Assembly (NCBI GenBank): GCA_020622085.1 | Contig: JAHRYM010000001.1 | Location: 1,332,608 to 1,396,607 of the forward strand | Direction: 5' to 3' | Source of the DNA: Paracoccaceae bacterium | GTDB taxonomy: Bacteria > Pseudomonadota > Alphaproteobacteria > Rhodobacterales > Rhodobacteraceae | DNA: 64,000 nt | Part shown: piece by piece, positions 35,636-46,340 of the stretch | How positions within the stretch are numbered: position 1 is the stretch's first letter | How the letters are laid out: each line of letters opens with the position of its first letter | The notes under the pieces: model-generated | The model's database searches: none | What the model was told of the DNA's origin: nothing | Seen by the model: only the letters and a program-made list of their open reading frames with translations | Translations under genes and position numbers: made by a program

Positions 35636-36472
35636 ATGACCACCATTCCAGCCACCCGCCTGACCCTTCCCCGCTGGCTGAACCTGCCGCTTGTCCTGGG
35701 ATTCTTTCTGGTTCTCTTCTGGTTGGCCGCCACGATCGCGGCCCCCTGGATGACGGGCCATGCGCCGCTTGACATGGTCGGCCGCAGGCTCCAGCCCCCA
35801 AGCTGGGATCACCTGCTTGGCACCGATGCCCTGGGGCGGGACGTGCTCAGCCGCACATTGCACGGCGCGCGTCACTCGATCCCCATCGCGGTGACGGTCG
35901 TGGCCTTCGCCGTGACGATCGGCGCCTGCCTTGGCGCGCTGGCGGGTTTCGTCGGCGGCATCGTCGATACGGTGATCATGCGGCTCGTGGATGTGACGCT
36001 GTCCTTCCCGCCGATGCTTCTTGCGATGGCGGTTGCGGCCTCGCTGGGGCCGGGGCTTGAAAATGCGGCAATTGCGATGGTGGCCGTATGGTGGCCCATC
36101 TATGCCCGGCTCATGCGCGCGCAGGTGCTGGAGGTGCGCGAGCGCGAGCATGTCGAAGCGGCGATCGCATCGGGTGCGACGCAGACCCGCGTCCTGACGA
36201 GGCACGTCCTGCCGCTGTGCTGGACGCCTGTCCTGATCAGCGCCACGATGGATCTGGGTCAGGTGATCCTGCTGGCGGCATCTCTTTCTTTCATCGGGCT
36301 TGGCGCCACGCCACCGACGCCGGAATGGGGCTCCATGATCGCGGACGGGGCATCGCAGTTCTATTCCTGGTGGGTAGCCCTTGGCCCCGGTCTTGCCATC
36401 CTGACCATCGTTCTGGGCTTCAACTTCATCGGTGATGGCCTGCACGACTACTTTGACCCGAGGTCGAAATGA
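35636..36472 (+). CDS. ABC transporter permease, DppC type
   Basis: A 278-residue permease with the DppC/OppC features: the HLLGTDALGRDVLSRTLHGAR motif in the first loop (residues about 60-80) and the EAA loop EAAIASGATQTRVLTRHVLP. It is 3 bases after the DppB stop and overlaps the next ATPase by 4 bp. Confidence 0.92.
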   Translation: MTTIPATRLTLPRWLNLPLVLGFFLVLFWLAATIAAPWMTGHAPLDMVGRRLQPPSWDHLLGTDALGRDVLSRTLHGARHSIPIAVTVVAFAVTIGACLGALAGFVGGIVDTVIMRLVDVTLSFPPMLLAMAVAASLGPGLENAAIAMVAVWWPIYARLMRAQVLEVREREHVEAAIASGATQTRVLTRHVLPLCWTPVLISATMDLGQVILLAASLSFIGLGATPPTPEWGSMIADGASQFYSWWVALGPGLAILTIVLGFNFIGDGLHDYFDPRSK

Positions 36473-37458
36473 ACGCGCATCCCCCCCTGTTCGAGGTGCG
36501 CGACCTGCGCGTGGCCTTTGGCCGCAACGGCACCTTTGCCGAAGCGGTGCGCGGCATCAGCCTGCACGTGGACCATGGCGAGGTGCTGGGGATCGTGGGT
36601 GAATCCGGTTCCGGCAAGTCGGTGGGGATGCTTGCGGCGCTTGGCCTGCAACCCGAAGGCGCGCGCGTCAGCGGATCCGTGCGCTTCAAGGGGCGCGAAC
36701 TGGTGGGCCTGCCGCGCCGCGACCTGCGGGAACTGCGCGGATCGCGGATTGCCATGATCTTTCAGGATCCGCTGTCATCGCTCAACCCGGTGATGACCAT
36801 AGGCGCCCAGATTTCCGAGGCCGTGCACCTGCACAACCCGGACCTGTCGCGCAGGGCGGTGATCGACCGCGCCAGGGATCTGCTGGCGCTGGTGGCCATT
36901 CCGCAGCCCGACAGGCGCCTGCACCAGTATCCGCATGAATTTTCGGGCGGGATGCGGCAGCGCGTGATGATCGCCATGGCGGTGGCCAACGACCCCGACC
37001 TCTTGATCGCGGACGAGCCGACCACGGCGCTCGATGTCACGGTGCAGGCGCAGATCATGGACGTTCTGGCCGACTTGCAGGCGCGGTTGAAACTGGGGCT
37101 GGTGCTGATCACGCATGACCTTGGCGTTCTTGCGGGGCATGCCGACCGCGTGGCCGTGGTCTACGCGGGCGAGGTGGTCGAACAGGCGGGGGTCGATGAC
37201 CTTTTCGCGCGGCCGGGCCATCCCTATACGCGGGGGCTGATCGCATCGATCCCCGACATGACAGCGCAGAAGGACCGGCTGTTTTCCATCGAGGGCACGC
37301 CCCCCGCACTTGGCCGCCTTCCGGCCGGTTGCGCCTTCAACCCGCGCTGCGTCAACGCGCAGGAGATCTGCCGGCATCAGGCCCCACCCACGCTTCGGCG
37401 GGGCGATCACAGCGCCGCCTGCCATTTCGCCTTCGCAGGAACGGAGAGCGCCGCATGA
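36469..37458 (+). CDS. ABC transporter ATP-binding protein, DppD type
   Basis: A 329-residue ATPase. Walker A is [12 protein letters not shown], the signature [15 protein letters not shown], Walker [17 protein letters not shown]. The C-terminal Cys-containing oligopeptide-transport extension is present ([19 protein letters not shown]). It overlaps the neighbours on both sides by 4 bp. Confidence 0.93.
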   Translation: MNAHPPLFEVRDLRVAFGRNGTFAEAVRGISLHVDHGEVLGIVGESGSGKSVGMLAALGLQPEGARVSGSVRFKGRELVGLPRRDLRELRGSRIAMIFQDPLSSLNPVMTIGAQISEAVHLHNPDLSRRAVIDRARDLLALVAIPQPDRRLHQYPHEFSGGMRQRVMIAMAVANDPDLLIADEPTTALDVTVQAQIMDVLADLQARLKLGLVLITHDLGVLAGHADRVAVVYAGEVVEQAGVDDLFARPGHPYTRGLIASIPDMTAQKDRLFSIEGTPPALGRLPAGCAFNPRCVNAQEICRHQAPPTLRRGDHSAACHFAFAGTESAA

Positions 37459-38489
37459 CCCTGCAAGTTCCCATCCTGTCGGTCCGCAATCTGGTCAAGC
37501 GCTTTCCGGTCAAGGGCGGCCTGCTGATCGAACGCGCCATCGGCCAGGTAAACGCTGTCGCGGGCGTATCCTTCGACCTGGCAGCAGGCGAAACGCTGGG
37601 ACTGGTCGGCGAATCGGGCTGCGGCAAGTCCACGCTCGGGCGCTGCATCCTGCGATTGATCGAGCCGTCCGAGGGACACACGTTCTTTCGCGGGCAGGAC
37701 ATCAACTCCCTTCCCGCGCCCGACATGCGGATGCTGCGCCGCAAGATCCAGATGGTGTTTCAGGATCCTTACGCCTCGCTTCATCCACGCATGACCGTGG
37801 CCGAGAACATCGCCGAGCCGCTACGCATCAGCGATCTGGACGCCACCGCAAGACGGCACCGCGTGGCCGAAATGCTGGATCTGGTCCGCCTGAACCCGGA
37901 ACATGGCGACCGCTATCCGCACGCGCTGTCGGGCGGGCAGCGGCAGCGGGTCGTGATCGCGCGCGCACTGGCCCTGCGGCCCGAACTCCTGGTGCTGGAC
38001 GAACCCGTTTCGGCGCTGGATGTATCGGTTCAGGCGGGGGTGCTGAACCTGCTCAAGGACGTGCAGCGCGAATTCGGCACCGCCTTCCTGTTCATCGCGC
38101 ATGACCTCTCGGTGGTGCAGCATATCTCGGACCGCGTCGCCGTGATGTATCTGGGCAAGGTTGTCGAGATCGCGGACAAGCGCCGGCTTTATTCCCAGCC
38201 GCTCCATCCCTATACGCAGGCACTGATGTCGGCGGTGCCCCTGGCCAACCCGCCGCGCGAACGCAACCGCGCGCGCATCGTGCTGAAGGGCGATGTTCCC
38301 AGCCCGATCAACCCGCCATCCGGCTGCCGTTTCCGCACGCGCTGCCCCATCGCGCAGCCCCTCTGCGCCCAACAGGAACCGTTGCTGGCCGATCGGACGG
38401 CGGGCCATTCGGTCGCCTGCCACTTTCCCGGTGCCCTGGAAACGGGCCTGGCAGACACCGGCCAAGCGCGAAACGAGGAAGGACCATGA
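37455..38489 (+). CDS. ABC transporter ATP-binding protein, DppF type
   Basis: A 344-residue ATPase, second of the pair. Walker A is [12 protein letters not shown], signature [15 protein letters not shown], Walker [17 protein letters not shown], and the C-terminal [17 protein letters not shown] extension. The ATG overlaps the DppD stop. Its own end overlaps the CoA transferase gene by 4 bp, so import and CoA activation are made from one message. Confidence 0.93.
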   Translation: MTLQVPILSVRNLVKRFPVKGGLLIERAIGQVNAVAGVSFDLAAGETLGLVGESGCGKSTLGRCILRLIEPSEGHTFFRGQDINSLPAPDMRMLRRKIQMVFQDPYASLHPRMTVAENIAEPLRISDLDATARRHRVAEMLDLVRLNPEHGDRYPHALSGGQRQRVVIARALALRPELLVLDEPVSALDVSVQAGVLNLLKDVQREFGTAFLFIAHDLSVVQHISDRVAVMYLGKVVEIADKRRLYSQPLHPYTQALMSAVPLANPPRERNRARIVLKGDVPSPINPPSGCRFRTRCPIAQPLCAQQEPLLADRTAGHSVACHFPGALETGLADTGQARNEEGP

Positions 38490-39772
38490 CGATGCAGACC
38501 CTGCCACTGGAAGGCATCAAGGTGCTGGACCTCACAAGGGTTCTTGCCGGGCCGTGGACGACGATGAGCCTGGCCGACATGGGGGCTGAGGTCTGGAAGA
38601 TCGAGAACATCAAGGGCGGCGACGACACCCGCGCCTGGTCGATGCCGAACTACAAGGGTGTCAGCACCTATTACCTTTGCGCCAACCGCGGCAAGCAGAG
38701 CATCGCGCTGAACCTGAAATCGCCCGAAGGCCGGGCCATCGTGCTGGATCTGGCCGCACGCGCTGATGTGGTGGTCGAGAATTTCCGCGCCGGAACCGTG
38801 GATCGGCTGGGGATCGGCTATCACGACATCTGCAAGATCAACCCCGGCATCGTCTACTGCTCGATCTCGGGCTACGGGCAACAGGGCCCCGAGGCATCGC
38901 GGCCGGGCTATGATTTCATCATGCAGGCAGAAAGCGGGCTGATGGCGATCACCGGCGCGGCGGACGGCCCGCCCAATCGACTTGGCGTTGCCTTCACCGA
39001 TGTGGTGGCCGGCATGGTCGCGACTCAATCGGTGCTGGCCGCACTTTATCAGCGCCGTGACACCGGACGCGGTCAGTTCATCGACGTGGCGCTGCTTGAT
39101 TCGACGCTCAACCTGCTGATCAACGTCGGCACCGCCTACCTGAACGCCGGGGTCGAGGCGACGCGCTATGGCAATGCCCACCCGACGGTTGTGCCCTATC
39201 AGCTTTTCACCGCCTCGGACGGCCCCTTTGCGCTGGCCGTGGGCAATGACCGCATGTTCACCGATTTCTGCGAACAGGTCATCCACCGCCCGGACCTTGC
39301 CCGCGACCCGCGCTTTACCACTTCGCACCAGCGCGCGTTGCACCGCAGCGATCTGCTGGGGGCCATCCAGTCCATCATCGCCACCCGACCTTCGGCCCAT
39401 TGGCTGGAGGCCTGTCTTGCCGCCGATGTGCCGGCTGGCCCGGTCAAGTCCGTGGCGGAGGCGTTGCAGGCGAAGTCCGTGGTCGAACGCGGGGTGATCC
39501 AGACGCTTGAGCATCCGGAGCTTGGCCCTGTGTCGCTGATCCGCCCCGCACAGGGGCTGGCGGCGCAGGCGGGCCACCAGCCCAAGGCGCCGCCGCTCCT
39601 GGGGGAGGATACACGCAGCGTTCTGGGCAATGTGCTGGGATTTGACACCGCCCGGATCGAGGCGCTGCTGGCCCAGGGCGTGATCGCCTGCCACGATCTG
39701 GCGCCCGGACCCGATCTTCGGGTTGCCGAATCCCGGCAGCCGCAAGACTCACTGAAGGAAATTCAAGGATGA
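38486..39772 (+). CDS. Class III CoA transferase (CaiB/BaiF family)
   Basis: A 428-residue enzyme. It begins [20 protein letters not shown], followed by the family stretches [18 protein letters not shown] and [19 protein letters not shown]. The family moves CoA between carboxylic acids through an aspartyl-CoA thioester. Coupled to importer and beta-oxidation genes, it probably activates the carboxylic acid formed by the aldehyde dehydrogenase. Donor and acceptor are unknown. Confidence 0.92.
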   Translation: MTMQTLPLEGIKVLDLTRVLAGPWTTMSLADMGAEVWKIENIKGGDDTRAWSMPNYKGVSTYYLCANRGKQSIALNLKSPEGRAIVLDLAARADVVVENFRAGTVDRLGIGYHDICKINPGIVYCSISGYGQQGPEASRPGYDFIMQAESGLMAITGAADGPPNRLGVAFTDVVAGMVATQSVLAALYQRRDTGRGQFIDVALLDSTLNLLINVGTAYLNAGVEATRYGNAHPTVVPYQLFTASDGPFALAVGNDRMFTDFCEQVIHRPDLARDPRFTTSHQRALHRSDLLGAIQSIIATRPSAHWLEACLAADVPAGPVKSVAEALQAKSVVERGVIQTLEHPELGPVSLIRPAQGLAAQAGHQPKAPPLLGEDTRSVLGNVLGFDTARIEALLAQGVIACHDLAPGPDLRVAESRQPQDSLKEIQG

Positions 39773-41709
39773 CCGTCACGATTGACCGGCACGGAGGTAT
39801 TGCCGTCCTCACCATCGACAACCCGCCTGTCAACGCGCTGAAAACCGCGGTGCGTGCCCGCCTGGCAGAGCTTGTGGGCATGCTGGACGCCGATCCCGGG
39901 GTGACGGCCGTTCTCCTGTGTGGTGCGGGCAAGCTGTTCATCGGCGGCGCTGACATCACCGAATTCGACCGCCCCCCCGAAAGCCCCACCCTGCCCGACA
40001 TGATCGCGCGCATCGAGGGCGCCACGAAGCCATGGATCGCCGCGATTCACGGGCAGGCGCTTGGCGGCGGGCTGGAACTGGCCCTTGGCTGCCATTACCG
40101 CGTCGCAGCCCCCGGAGCGACGATGGCCCTGCCCGAGGTCAACCTGGGCATCATCCCCGGTGCGGGCGGGACACAGCGCCTGCCCCGGTTGATCGGCCTT
40201 GCCGCGGCCATCCCCGTCATTGCCGAACGCGACCTGCTGGATACGGACCGGGCCGCCAGCCTGGGGCTGCTGGACCATGTGATCGACGGCCCGCTGACTG
40301 ATGGTGCCGTGGCTTTTGCCCGCAACCTGACGGGCCTGCCCCTGCCCGTCGCAGAACGCCCCCTGCCCGACCCCGGCCCCGCCTTCTGGGAGATGGCTTC
40401 GGCACGCATCGCCAGGGGGGCAAAGGGGCAGAGCGCACCGCTTGCCGCCCTTGCAGCCGTGCGATCCGGCGTGGAACAGGGCTTTGCGGCGGGCCTGCGC
40501 ATCGAGCGCGAAACCTTCCTGCGGCTCAGGGCCTCGGAAGAGGCCGCCGCCCTGCGCTATCTGTTCTTTGCCGAACGCGCCGCACCCCGACCCGCCAACC
40601 TGCGCAGCATCGAGCCGCACCCCGTCAGAACGGTCGGCGTCGTGGGCGGTGGCACGATGGGCACGGGCATTGCCGCCGCGCTGCGCAATGCCGGGCTCAC
40701 CGTCGTGCTGTCGGAACGCGACGCTGCCGCGCTGGAGCGCGGGATGATCGCGGTCAGGGGCATTTTCGAAGCCGCCGCCCGACGTGGCCTGATCACGACG
40801 GCAGAGGCCGAAACCCGGATGGCGGGGGTGACGGGTTGCGTCGGGCTGGAAGGTCTGGCGGAGTGCGATCTGGTGATCGAGGCGGTGTTCGAGGATCTGG
40901 CGGTAAAGCGCACGGTCTTTGCCGATCTGGGCCGCCTTTGCCGGGCGGATGCGATCCTTGCCACCAACACCTCCTACATCGACCCGCGCCAGATCGCCGA
41001 AGGGTTGCCCGCGCCGGAACGCTTTGTCGGGCTGCATTTCTTCAGCCCCGCGCAGGTGATGAAGCTGCTCGAGATCATCCCGCATCCCGCGACTTCCCCC
41101 GAAACCCTGGCCACCGCCTTCGATCTGGCCCGCCGACTGGGAAAGGTGCCCGTCCGCTCGGGCATCTGCGAGGGCTTCATCGGCAACCGGATCCTGAAAC
41201 GCTATCGCGCAAGAGCCGAGGCGATGCTGCGCGACGGCACGCCGCATTCTGCCATCGACGCCGCCATGCGCGGCTTCGGCCATGCGATGGGACCGTTCGA
41301 GATGCAGGACATGGCCGGATTGGACATTGCCTTCCTGAACCGCGAGGCGGCCCGCCAGAGGGGCGAGGCCATCCCCGAGGGGCCGATCGAATTGCTGGTC
41401 CGCGCAGGGCGCAAGGGCATCAAGACCGGGGGCGGCTGGTATGACTATGCGCCCGGCGACCGGACGCCCCGGGTATCCGACGAAGCAACGCAGATCCTTG
41501 CGCCCCTGATGGGAAGTTCCGCAGCGCTTTCTTCCCCGCAGATCGTCGATCAACTGATCGGCGCAATGGCAGAGGAAGGCCGCGCGATCCTTGCCGAAGG
41601 CATCGCCGCCAGTCCGGCAGATATCGACCTTGTCCAGGTCCACGGCTATGGCTTCCCCCGCACCAGGGGCGGACCCATGTTCCAGACTGACAGAAAGGCC
41701 AAGCCATGA
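39769..41709 (+). CDS. Bifunctional enoyl-CoA hydratase / 3-hydroxyacyl-CoA dehydrogenase (FadJ-like)
   Basis: A 646-residue fusion, shorter than E. coli FadB/FadJ (about 715-730). The hydratase part (to about 190) has both catalytic glutamates in readable motifs: [13 protein letters not shown] and [20 protein letters not shown]. The NAD part from about 285 starts [20 protein letters not shown] and keeps the [15 protein letters not shown] and GFIGNRIL motifs. It carries out the second and third steps of beta-oxidation. No thiolase follows. Confidence 0.93.
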   Translation: MTVTIDRHGGIAVLTIDNPPVNALKTAVRARLAELVGMLDADPGVTAVLLCGAGKLFIGGADITEFDRPPESPTLPDMIARIEGATKPWIAAIHGQALGGGLELALGCHYRVAAPGATMALPEVNLGIIPGAGGTQRLPRLIGLAAAIPVIAERDLLDTDRAASLGLLDHVIDGPLTDGAVAFARNLTGLPLPVAERPLPDPGPAFWEMASARIARGAKGQSAPLAALAAVRSGVEQGFAAGLRIERETFLRLRASEEAAALRYLFFAERAAPRPANLRSIEPHPVRTVGVVGGGTMGTGIAAALRNAGLTVVLSERDAAALERGMIAVRGIFEAAARRGLITTAEAETRMAGVTGCVGLEGLAECDLVIEAVFEDLAVKRTVFADLGRLCRADAILATNTSYIDPRQIAEGLPAPERFVGLHFFSPAQVMKLLEIIPHPATSPETLATAFDLARRLGKVPVRSGICEGFIGNRILKRYRARAEAMLRDGTPHSAIDAAMRGFGHAMGPFEMQDMAGLDIAFLNREAARQRGEAIPEGPIELLVRAGRKGIKTGGGWYDYAPGDRTPRVSDEATQILAPLMGSSAALSSPQIVDQLIGAMAEEGRAILAEGIAASPADIDLVQVHGYGFPRTRGGPMFQTDRKAKP

Positions 41710-43142
41710 TTCCCTATCCCGACGTTCAGCTCTACATCGACGGCAAATGGCGCCCGGCCTCGGACGGGCGGACCATTCCGGTTCTGGATCCGGCGACGGC
41801 AGGCCCGATCGGCACCGTCGCCCATGCCAGCCGCGAAGATCTTGATGCCGCGCTGGCGGCGGCCGAGCGGGGCTTCCGGCTCTGGCGCCAGACTTCGGCC
41901 TATGACCGCGCGCGGCTGATGCGCAAGGCGGCCCAGATCCTGCGTGACCGCGCGGAGGATGTGGCGACCCTTCTCGTGCGCGAGAACGGCAAGCCGCTGG
42001 CGCAGGCGCGGATGGAAACGCTGGCGGGGGCCGATGTCATCGACTGGTTCGCCGGAGAGGCACAGCGCGCCTACGGGCAGGTGATCCCCTCACGCGCGCC
42101 GGACGTCGTGCAAATGACGATGAAGCTGCCGGTCGGGCCGGTGGCTGCCTTCACGCCATGGAATTTCCCGATCAACCAGGTCGTGCGAAAGCTCTCTGCC
42201 GCGCTGGCGGCGGGCTGTTCGATCATCGTCAAGGCCCCCGAGGAAACCCCGGCCAGCCCCGCCGAACTGATCCGCGCATTCGCCGATGCCGGCCTGCCCG
42301 ACGGCGTGGCAAACCTTGTTTTCGGGGTTCCGGCCGAGATTTCGGAATACTTGATCCCGCATCCGGTGATCCGCAAGATCAGCTTCACCGGATCGACCCC
42401 TGTGGGCAAGCAACTTGCCGCGCTGGCTGGCCTGCACATGAAGCGCGCGACGATGGAGCTCGGCGGCCATGCGCCGGTCATTGTCACGCGGGATGCCGAC
42501 CTTGACCAGGCCGCCGCGACCATCATCCCCCAAAAGTTCCGCAATGCCGGGCAGGTCTGCGTGTCTCCGACCCGCTATCTGGTGCAGGATCCGCTGGCGG
42601 ACAGCTTCGCCGACCGTTTCGCCGAGGCGGCCCGCAAGCTGCGGGTTGGAAATGGTCTGGACCCCGAGACCGAGATGGGCCCACTGGCGAACGAACGCCG
42701 CATCCCTGCCCTCGAGGCGCTGGTTGCCGATGCGGTCAGCCATGGTGCGCGGCTGTTGACGGGCGGGCGACGGATCGGCAACGAGGGATGGTTCTTCGAG
42801 CCGACCGTGCTTGCGGATGTGCCTGTCGCAGCCCGCATAATGAACGAAGAACCCTTCGGCCCCGTCGCGATCGTCAACCGCTTCTCCGCGCTGGACGACG
42901 CGATTGCCGAGGCGAACCGCCTGCCCTATGCGCTGGCGGCCTATGCCTTCACCCGCGACACGGCCACGGCGACACGGCTGGCAGCCGAAGTGGAGGCGGG
43001 AATGCTGACCATCAACCACCTGGGCCTTGCCCTGCCCGAGATTCCCTTTGGCGGGATGAAGGATTCGGGCCACGGCACCGAAGGCGGCTCCGAGGCGATG
43101 GATGCCTATCTGGAAACGCGCCTCGTCACGCGCAAGGGTTGA
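41706..43142 (+). CDS. NAD(P)-dependent aldehyde dehydrogenase
   Basis: A 478-residue ALDH of the succinate-semialdehyde dehydrogenase-like group. Catalytic Glu is in [11 protein letters not shown] and Cys in [14 protein letters not shown], with [11 protein letters not shown] for cofactor binding and [10 protein letters not shown] earlier. It would oxidise the aldehyde left by one of the transaminases to an acid for CoA activation. It overlaps the FadJ-like gene by 4 bp and is the last gene of the importer operon. Confidence 0.93.
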   Translation: MIPYPDVQLYIDGKWRPASDGRTIPVLDPATAGPIGTVAHASREDLDAALAAAERGFRLWRQTSAYDRARLMRKAAQILRDRAEDVATLLVRENGKPLAQARMETLAGADVIDWFAGEAQRAYGQVIPSRAPDVVQMTMKLPVGPVAAFTPWNFPINQVVRKLSAALAAGCSIIVKAPEETPASPAELIRAFADAGLPDGVANLVFGVPAEISEYLIPHPVIRKISFTGSTPVGKQLAALAGLHMKRATMELGGHAPVIVTRDADLDQAAATIIPQKFRNAGQVCVSPTRYLVQDPLADSFADRFAEAARKLRVGNGLDPETEMGPLANERRIPALEALVADAVSHGARLLTGGRRIGNEGWFFEPTVLADVPVAARIMNEEPFGPVAIVNRFSALDDAIAEANRLPYALAAYAFTRDTATATRLAAEVEAGMLTINHLGLALPEIPFGGMKDSGHGTEGGSEAMDAYLETRLVTRKG

Positions 43143-43348
43143 AAGTGCCCAATTCGACTGGGCCTTGGTGATGGAGGATGGCGGCAGGTCAGAACGAGTG
43201 GCCGGGCCTGCCGCTGAACTGCCATTCAGCAGCGAAGGCTGTGACGACAGGGCGAGACTCGCCTTGATCTGATCCCGATGCAGCGTGTGCCGTGCCGCCG
43301 CGCGGCGGCTTGGGCTTTCGCCCGCGCCTTTTCCTGCCGGATCAGTCT
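43143..43348. other. Junction sequence with no recognised gene
   Basis: About 200 bases between the ALDH stop and the transposase remnant. Nothing coding can be supported on either strand. It is probably flank or debris of the IS110-type insertion; I did not find clear terminal repeats, which that family often lacks. Confidence 0.5.
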
Positions 43349-43585
43349 TCATCCTGTCAGCCTCTTGCCCGACGTCGGATCTGGCAAGCCGCACGAACGC
43401 TGCAGTGCCCACCGTTCCGGGATATTGCAGCCGTAGGCGCAGCCGCGCCTGATCGGCAATCCTGTCTTCCGTTCGATGCTCCTGTATTCGCAGACCAGCA
43501 AGGCCAGGCGGACCCGGAAATAATCCGTCTCCTTGTCCAGCATGTGCCAGAGGACCATGGTCAGTTTCCGGGCCGAGCCAGGCAA
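43349..43585 (-). pseudogene. C-terminal remnant of an IS110-family transposase
   Basis: A 78-residue fragment with the typical end of IS110-type transposases: ARKLTMVLWHMLDKETDYF, then RSIERKTGLPIRRGCAYGCN. Full proteins have about 320-420 residues, so the N-terminal RuvC-like catalytic part and most of the protein are missing. The fragment ends right at the start of the DUF1612-like gene region, marking a recombination joint between catabolic cargo and the replication module. Confidence 0.75.
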
Positions 43586-43592
43586 TGGCGCC

Positions 43593-44660
43593 TCAAATCA
43601 GCGCGCGCCACATACGGAACCGCCCCTGCCCGGTCACTTCGCGGATCAATCCTCTGTCCTCCATCCAGGCGAGGTTGCGCTGGATGGCCGCTCGGCTGGC
43701 CCCGGTCAGGGCCTCTGCCATCGGGGCGGAGACCAGCGGCCATTCGGTCAGCACCGTGCGCAAGGCTGGCGGGGTTCTTCCCGAGAGCGGGGTCATCCTG
43801 GTTTCCGCGCGCGCGGTCCAGGCTTCGATGTCGTCGAGGTGTCGCATTGCGGTAAGGCATGCGGTCTCCATCCTGTCGAGCCAGTGCCCCAGCCTGTCGC
43901 CAGGCGTCCCACCAGCGCGCAACCGCCCTGCCCCACCCATCGCCAAGGGCGCAAAGACCGCGCCCTTGCCCTCACTGGCCGCGATGCGCGCCGCAGTAAC
44001 CGCCGCCTCGATCCGGTCGCCCTGCTGTCCAAGACCCGCCAGGCCCCAGAGGTGAAATCCCATGCAGGCGCGCGAAATTGGGTGCAGGTTTTCTGCCGCC
44101 GCCATCAGATCAAGCCATCCGCCGGCGCGATCCGCGAAGGGTTCGGCCCCGTCGGCAATGTTTTCCGGGTCGCGGCGGTCGAGGAACGCAGACAGATCGA
44201 CGCGCGGTCCGGGACCGCCTGTCAGACGACGCACAGCCCAGCCGATACGCGCGAGCGCTCCTGTGTCCTCCTGCGCGCCCGACAGGCGCATGGACATCCA
44301 GAGGGCAAGGCGATCCGGACCGACCCGATCGCCTGCAAACCAGCTGAGGTCCGCGGCCTCGATCAGGGCGAGCCTGTGTCGCCACCCGTCCGGGCCACGG
44401 CGCAGCCGGTCGTCCAATGCCCCAAGCCGTCCGGCAACCCTGGCGAGGCGGGCAGCCTGGGCAGCCTCGGCCCAAAGCCAGTCGTCCAGGACTGCAGTTT
44501 CACGCGGCTCTGCCCGAGGGCCGGGCGGAAGATGATCAGGTTCCTCTTCCAGCGGGCCAGGCAGGAACCACAGGTCGTCCCCGGATGCCTGTCTGGCCTC
44601 CTCCACATGGCAGAGAAGGTTGCCAAATCCATCATACGGTGAGGGGGATCGCGGCGCCAT
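43593..44660 (-). CDS. DUF1612-like protein with C-terminal helix-turn-helix
   Basis: A 355-residue protein resembling the DUF1612 plus HTH proteins often seen on alphaproteobacterial plasmids. The central part is Trp- and Arg-rich (AVLDDWLWAEAAQAARLARV, LDDRLRRGPDGWRHRLALIE). The last 60 residues form an HTH (MAEALTGASRAAIQRNLAWM, EDRGLIREVTGQGRF). Its function is unknown, probably DNA binding. It reads away from repABC. The fragment of IS110 ends 8 bases past its stop. Confidence 0.75.
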   Translation of the reverse strand: MAPRSPSPYDGFGNLLCHVEEARQASGDDLWFLPGPLEEEPDHLPPGPRAEPRETAVLDDWLWAEAAQAARLARVAGRLGALDDRLRRGPDGWRHRLALIEAADLSWFAGDRVGPDRLALWMSMRLSGAQEDTGALARIGWAVRRLTGGPGPRVDLSAFLDRRDPENIADGAEPFADRAGGWLDLMAAAENLHPISRACMGFHLWGLAGLGQQGDRIEAAVTAARIAASEGKGAVFAPLAMGGAGRLRAGGTPGDRLGHWLDRMETACLTAMRHLDDIEAWTARAETRMTPLSGRTPPALRTVLTEWPLVSAPMAEALTGASRAAIQRNLAWMEDRGLIREVTGQGRFRMWRALI

Positions 44661-45163
44661 ATGTGCAAAATACTGTCATTCTGCAAATTACCCAAGGTTT
44701 TTCAGTGAGAATCCTCACAGGCCTTATGTTGCATGATTCTCTCTGGGCGCGCGATGGCGGACAGGGGTTCTCTGACCGTCGCCATCAGGGCCACCGAGGC
44801 GCCCCGATTTCACGCCCGCGCGATTCGACATATGATGGTCTTTGGGCGCGGTTCGGCAGCCGGGCTTTATGCGTGCGATTTCGGGCGGCATCAACATATT
44901 GATTCCGCCACGTTCCCGGCACACATTTTTCATGTTTCGTTTCAATGCATTAACGGTCATTCGCCTTGATGAAGGGATGGGTTGATGCGCCGGTCACCCA
45001 CGAAGTGTAGAATTTCCTTGCAGGATCCACGAAGTTGGAGCATTTGTGGTTGTAGCGCAGAAATGTGAAAAGTGCGACTTTGTGCGCTACAACAAGAAGA
45101 ACAAGCTCGAAACGAGTGTGCTGAGCAAGGGTTAACCGGGCCAGCCTGTGACATGAGGGCAGT
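44661..45163. other. Upstream region of repABC
   Basis: Five hundred bases with lower G/C than the flanks. It holds the 11-bp inverted repeat at 45049-45093 and a short dyad GTGAG-AATC-CTCAC at 44705-44718. A 78-codon minus-strand frame at 44724-44960 has an AAGG before its ATG but no recognisable product; I leave it unassigned. The repABC promoter must lie here; I could not choose one with confidence. Confidence 0.5.
45049..45093. promoter_or_regulatory. 11-bp inverted repeat upstream of repA, candidate RepA operator
   Basis: GTTGTAGCGCA (45049-45059) and TGCGCTACAAC (45083-45093) are perfect reverse complements separated by 23 bases and end 70 bases before the repA ATG. In repABC plasmids RepA represses its own operon from a dyad in this position. 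Confidence 0.55.
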
Positions 45164-46339
45164 ATGGCAGCAGAACGCGTGTTTGCCGATCTGCAGGGAG
45201 ATGCTTCTACCCTGCATGAGTCGATCCGCATGCACCTGGAGCGGAACTTCGCGCCCGATGCGCGCAAGCACCTGAGAAGCTTTTCCTCGACAGAGGCGGC
45301 CGGGTTTCTTGGTCTGGCGCCGGGCCACCTTCGCAAGCTTCATGCAGAAGACAAGATCCCTGACGTTCCACTCGATGGGCGCGGGCGAAAGCTCTATGCG
45401 GCCGAGGATCTGGCGCAGATCCGGTTGGCCCTTGCACGCACCACGCGCGATCCGTCGCTCTATCTGCGCGGGCGCGTTGGCAGCGAAGCACTTCAGATCA
45501 TTTCCTGCGTCTCGTTCAAGGGCGGTTCGGCGAAGACAACCACGGCAGCCTACCTGAGTCAGTGGTACGCACTGCACGGGTATCGCGTGCTGGTCATCGA
45601 CATGGATCCCCAGGCTTCTTTGTCGTCAATGACCGGCCTGCGACCCGAAATCGATTTTACCCACAAGGGCACCATCTACGACGCGATCCGGTACGAGGAT
45701 CCGCTGCCGATGAGCGAGGTCGTCCGCAAGACCTATTTCCACGGGTTGGACATCGCCGCAGGCGGTTTGATCCTGTCGGAGTATGAAACGGAGACGCCCT
45801 ACGCACTTCGCCATGGCGCGGAACCGCCTTTCTATCTTCGACTGCGTGAAGCCATCCATTCGGTCGAGGCGAACTATGACCTCGTCTTCATCGACTGCCC
45901 GCCGCAACTCGGCTTTCTGACCCTTTCGGCCCTCGTCGCCTCGTCATCGATCATCATTCCTGTAGTGCCCAACTTCATTGACGTGGCCTCGCTCGCGCAG
46001 TTTCTGACCATGACATCGTCGCTCCTCGACACGATCCGCGATGCCGGCATGTCACTGGAATATGACTTCCTGCGCTATCTGGTGTCCAGGTTCGAGCCGT
46101 CTGACGGTCCACAGGCCCAGGTCGCCGGACTCTTGCGTGCGAATTTCGGAAAGCGCGTGATGACCGAGACATTCCTCAAGTCAACAGCAGTCTCAGATGC
46201 CGGCCTCACCCATCAGACCCTTTTCGAAGTAGGCCGCGGAAGCATGAACCGGAACACCTATGACCGGGCGATGGAATCCATCAACGCTGTCGCACGCGAG
46301 CTGGAGCAGGACATCCATAGAGCCTGGGGAAGGATCTGA
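45164..46339 (+). CDS. repA: RepA, ParA-type partition ATPase of repABC
   Basis: A 391-residue ParA-family protein of the repABC type. The N-terminal part holds an HTH (FSSTEAAGFLGLAPGHLRKL). The deviant Walker A is FKGGSAKTTTAAYLSQ, Walker A' VIDMDPQASLS, Walker B VFIDCPPQLGFLTL. It drives plasmid segregation with RepB and represses the operon. RepB follows after one base. Family placement is secure; the incompatibility group was not determined. Confidence 0.94.
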   Translation: MAAERVFADLQGDASTLHESIRMHLERNFAPDARKHLRSFSSTEAAGFLGLAPGHLRKLHAEDKIPDVPLDGRGRKLYAAEDLAQIRLALARTTRDPSLYLRGRVGSEALQIISCVSFKGGSAKTTTAAYLSQWYALHGYRVLVIDMDPQASLSSMTGLRPEIDFTHKGTIYDAIRYEDPLPMSEVVRKTYFHGLDIAAGGLILSEYETETPYALRHGAEPPFYLRLREAIHSVEANYDLVFIDCPPQLGFLTLSALVASSSIIIPVVPNFIDVASLAQFLTMTSSLLDTIRDAGMSLEYDFLRYLVSRFEPSDGPQAQVAGLLRANFGKRVMTETFLKSTAVSDAGLTHQTLFEVGRGSMNRNTYDRAMESINAVARELEQDIHRAWGRI

Positions 46340-46340
46340 C

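Noticed and set aside
39763-41643. A 626-codon minus-strand frame opposite the FadJ-like gene
   Set aside because: Antisense shadow of a gene with both hydratase and dehydrogenase motifs.
44724-44960. A 78-codon minus-strand frame upstream of repA with AAGG before its ATG
   Set aside because: No recognisable product and composition changes along its length. Kept only as a note in the intergenic entry.
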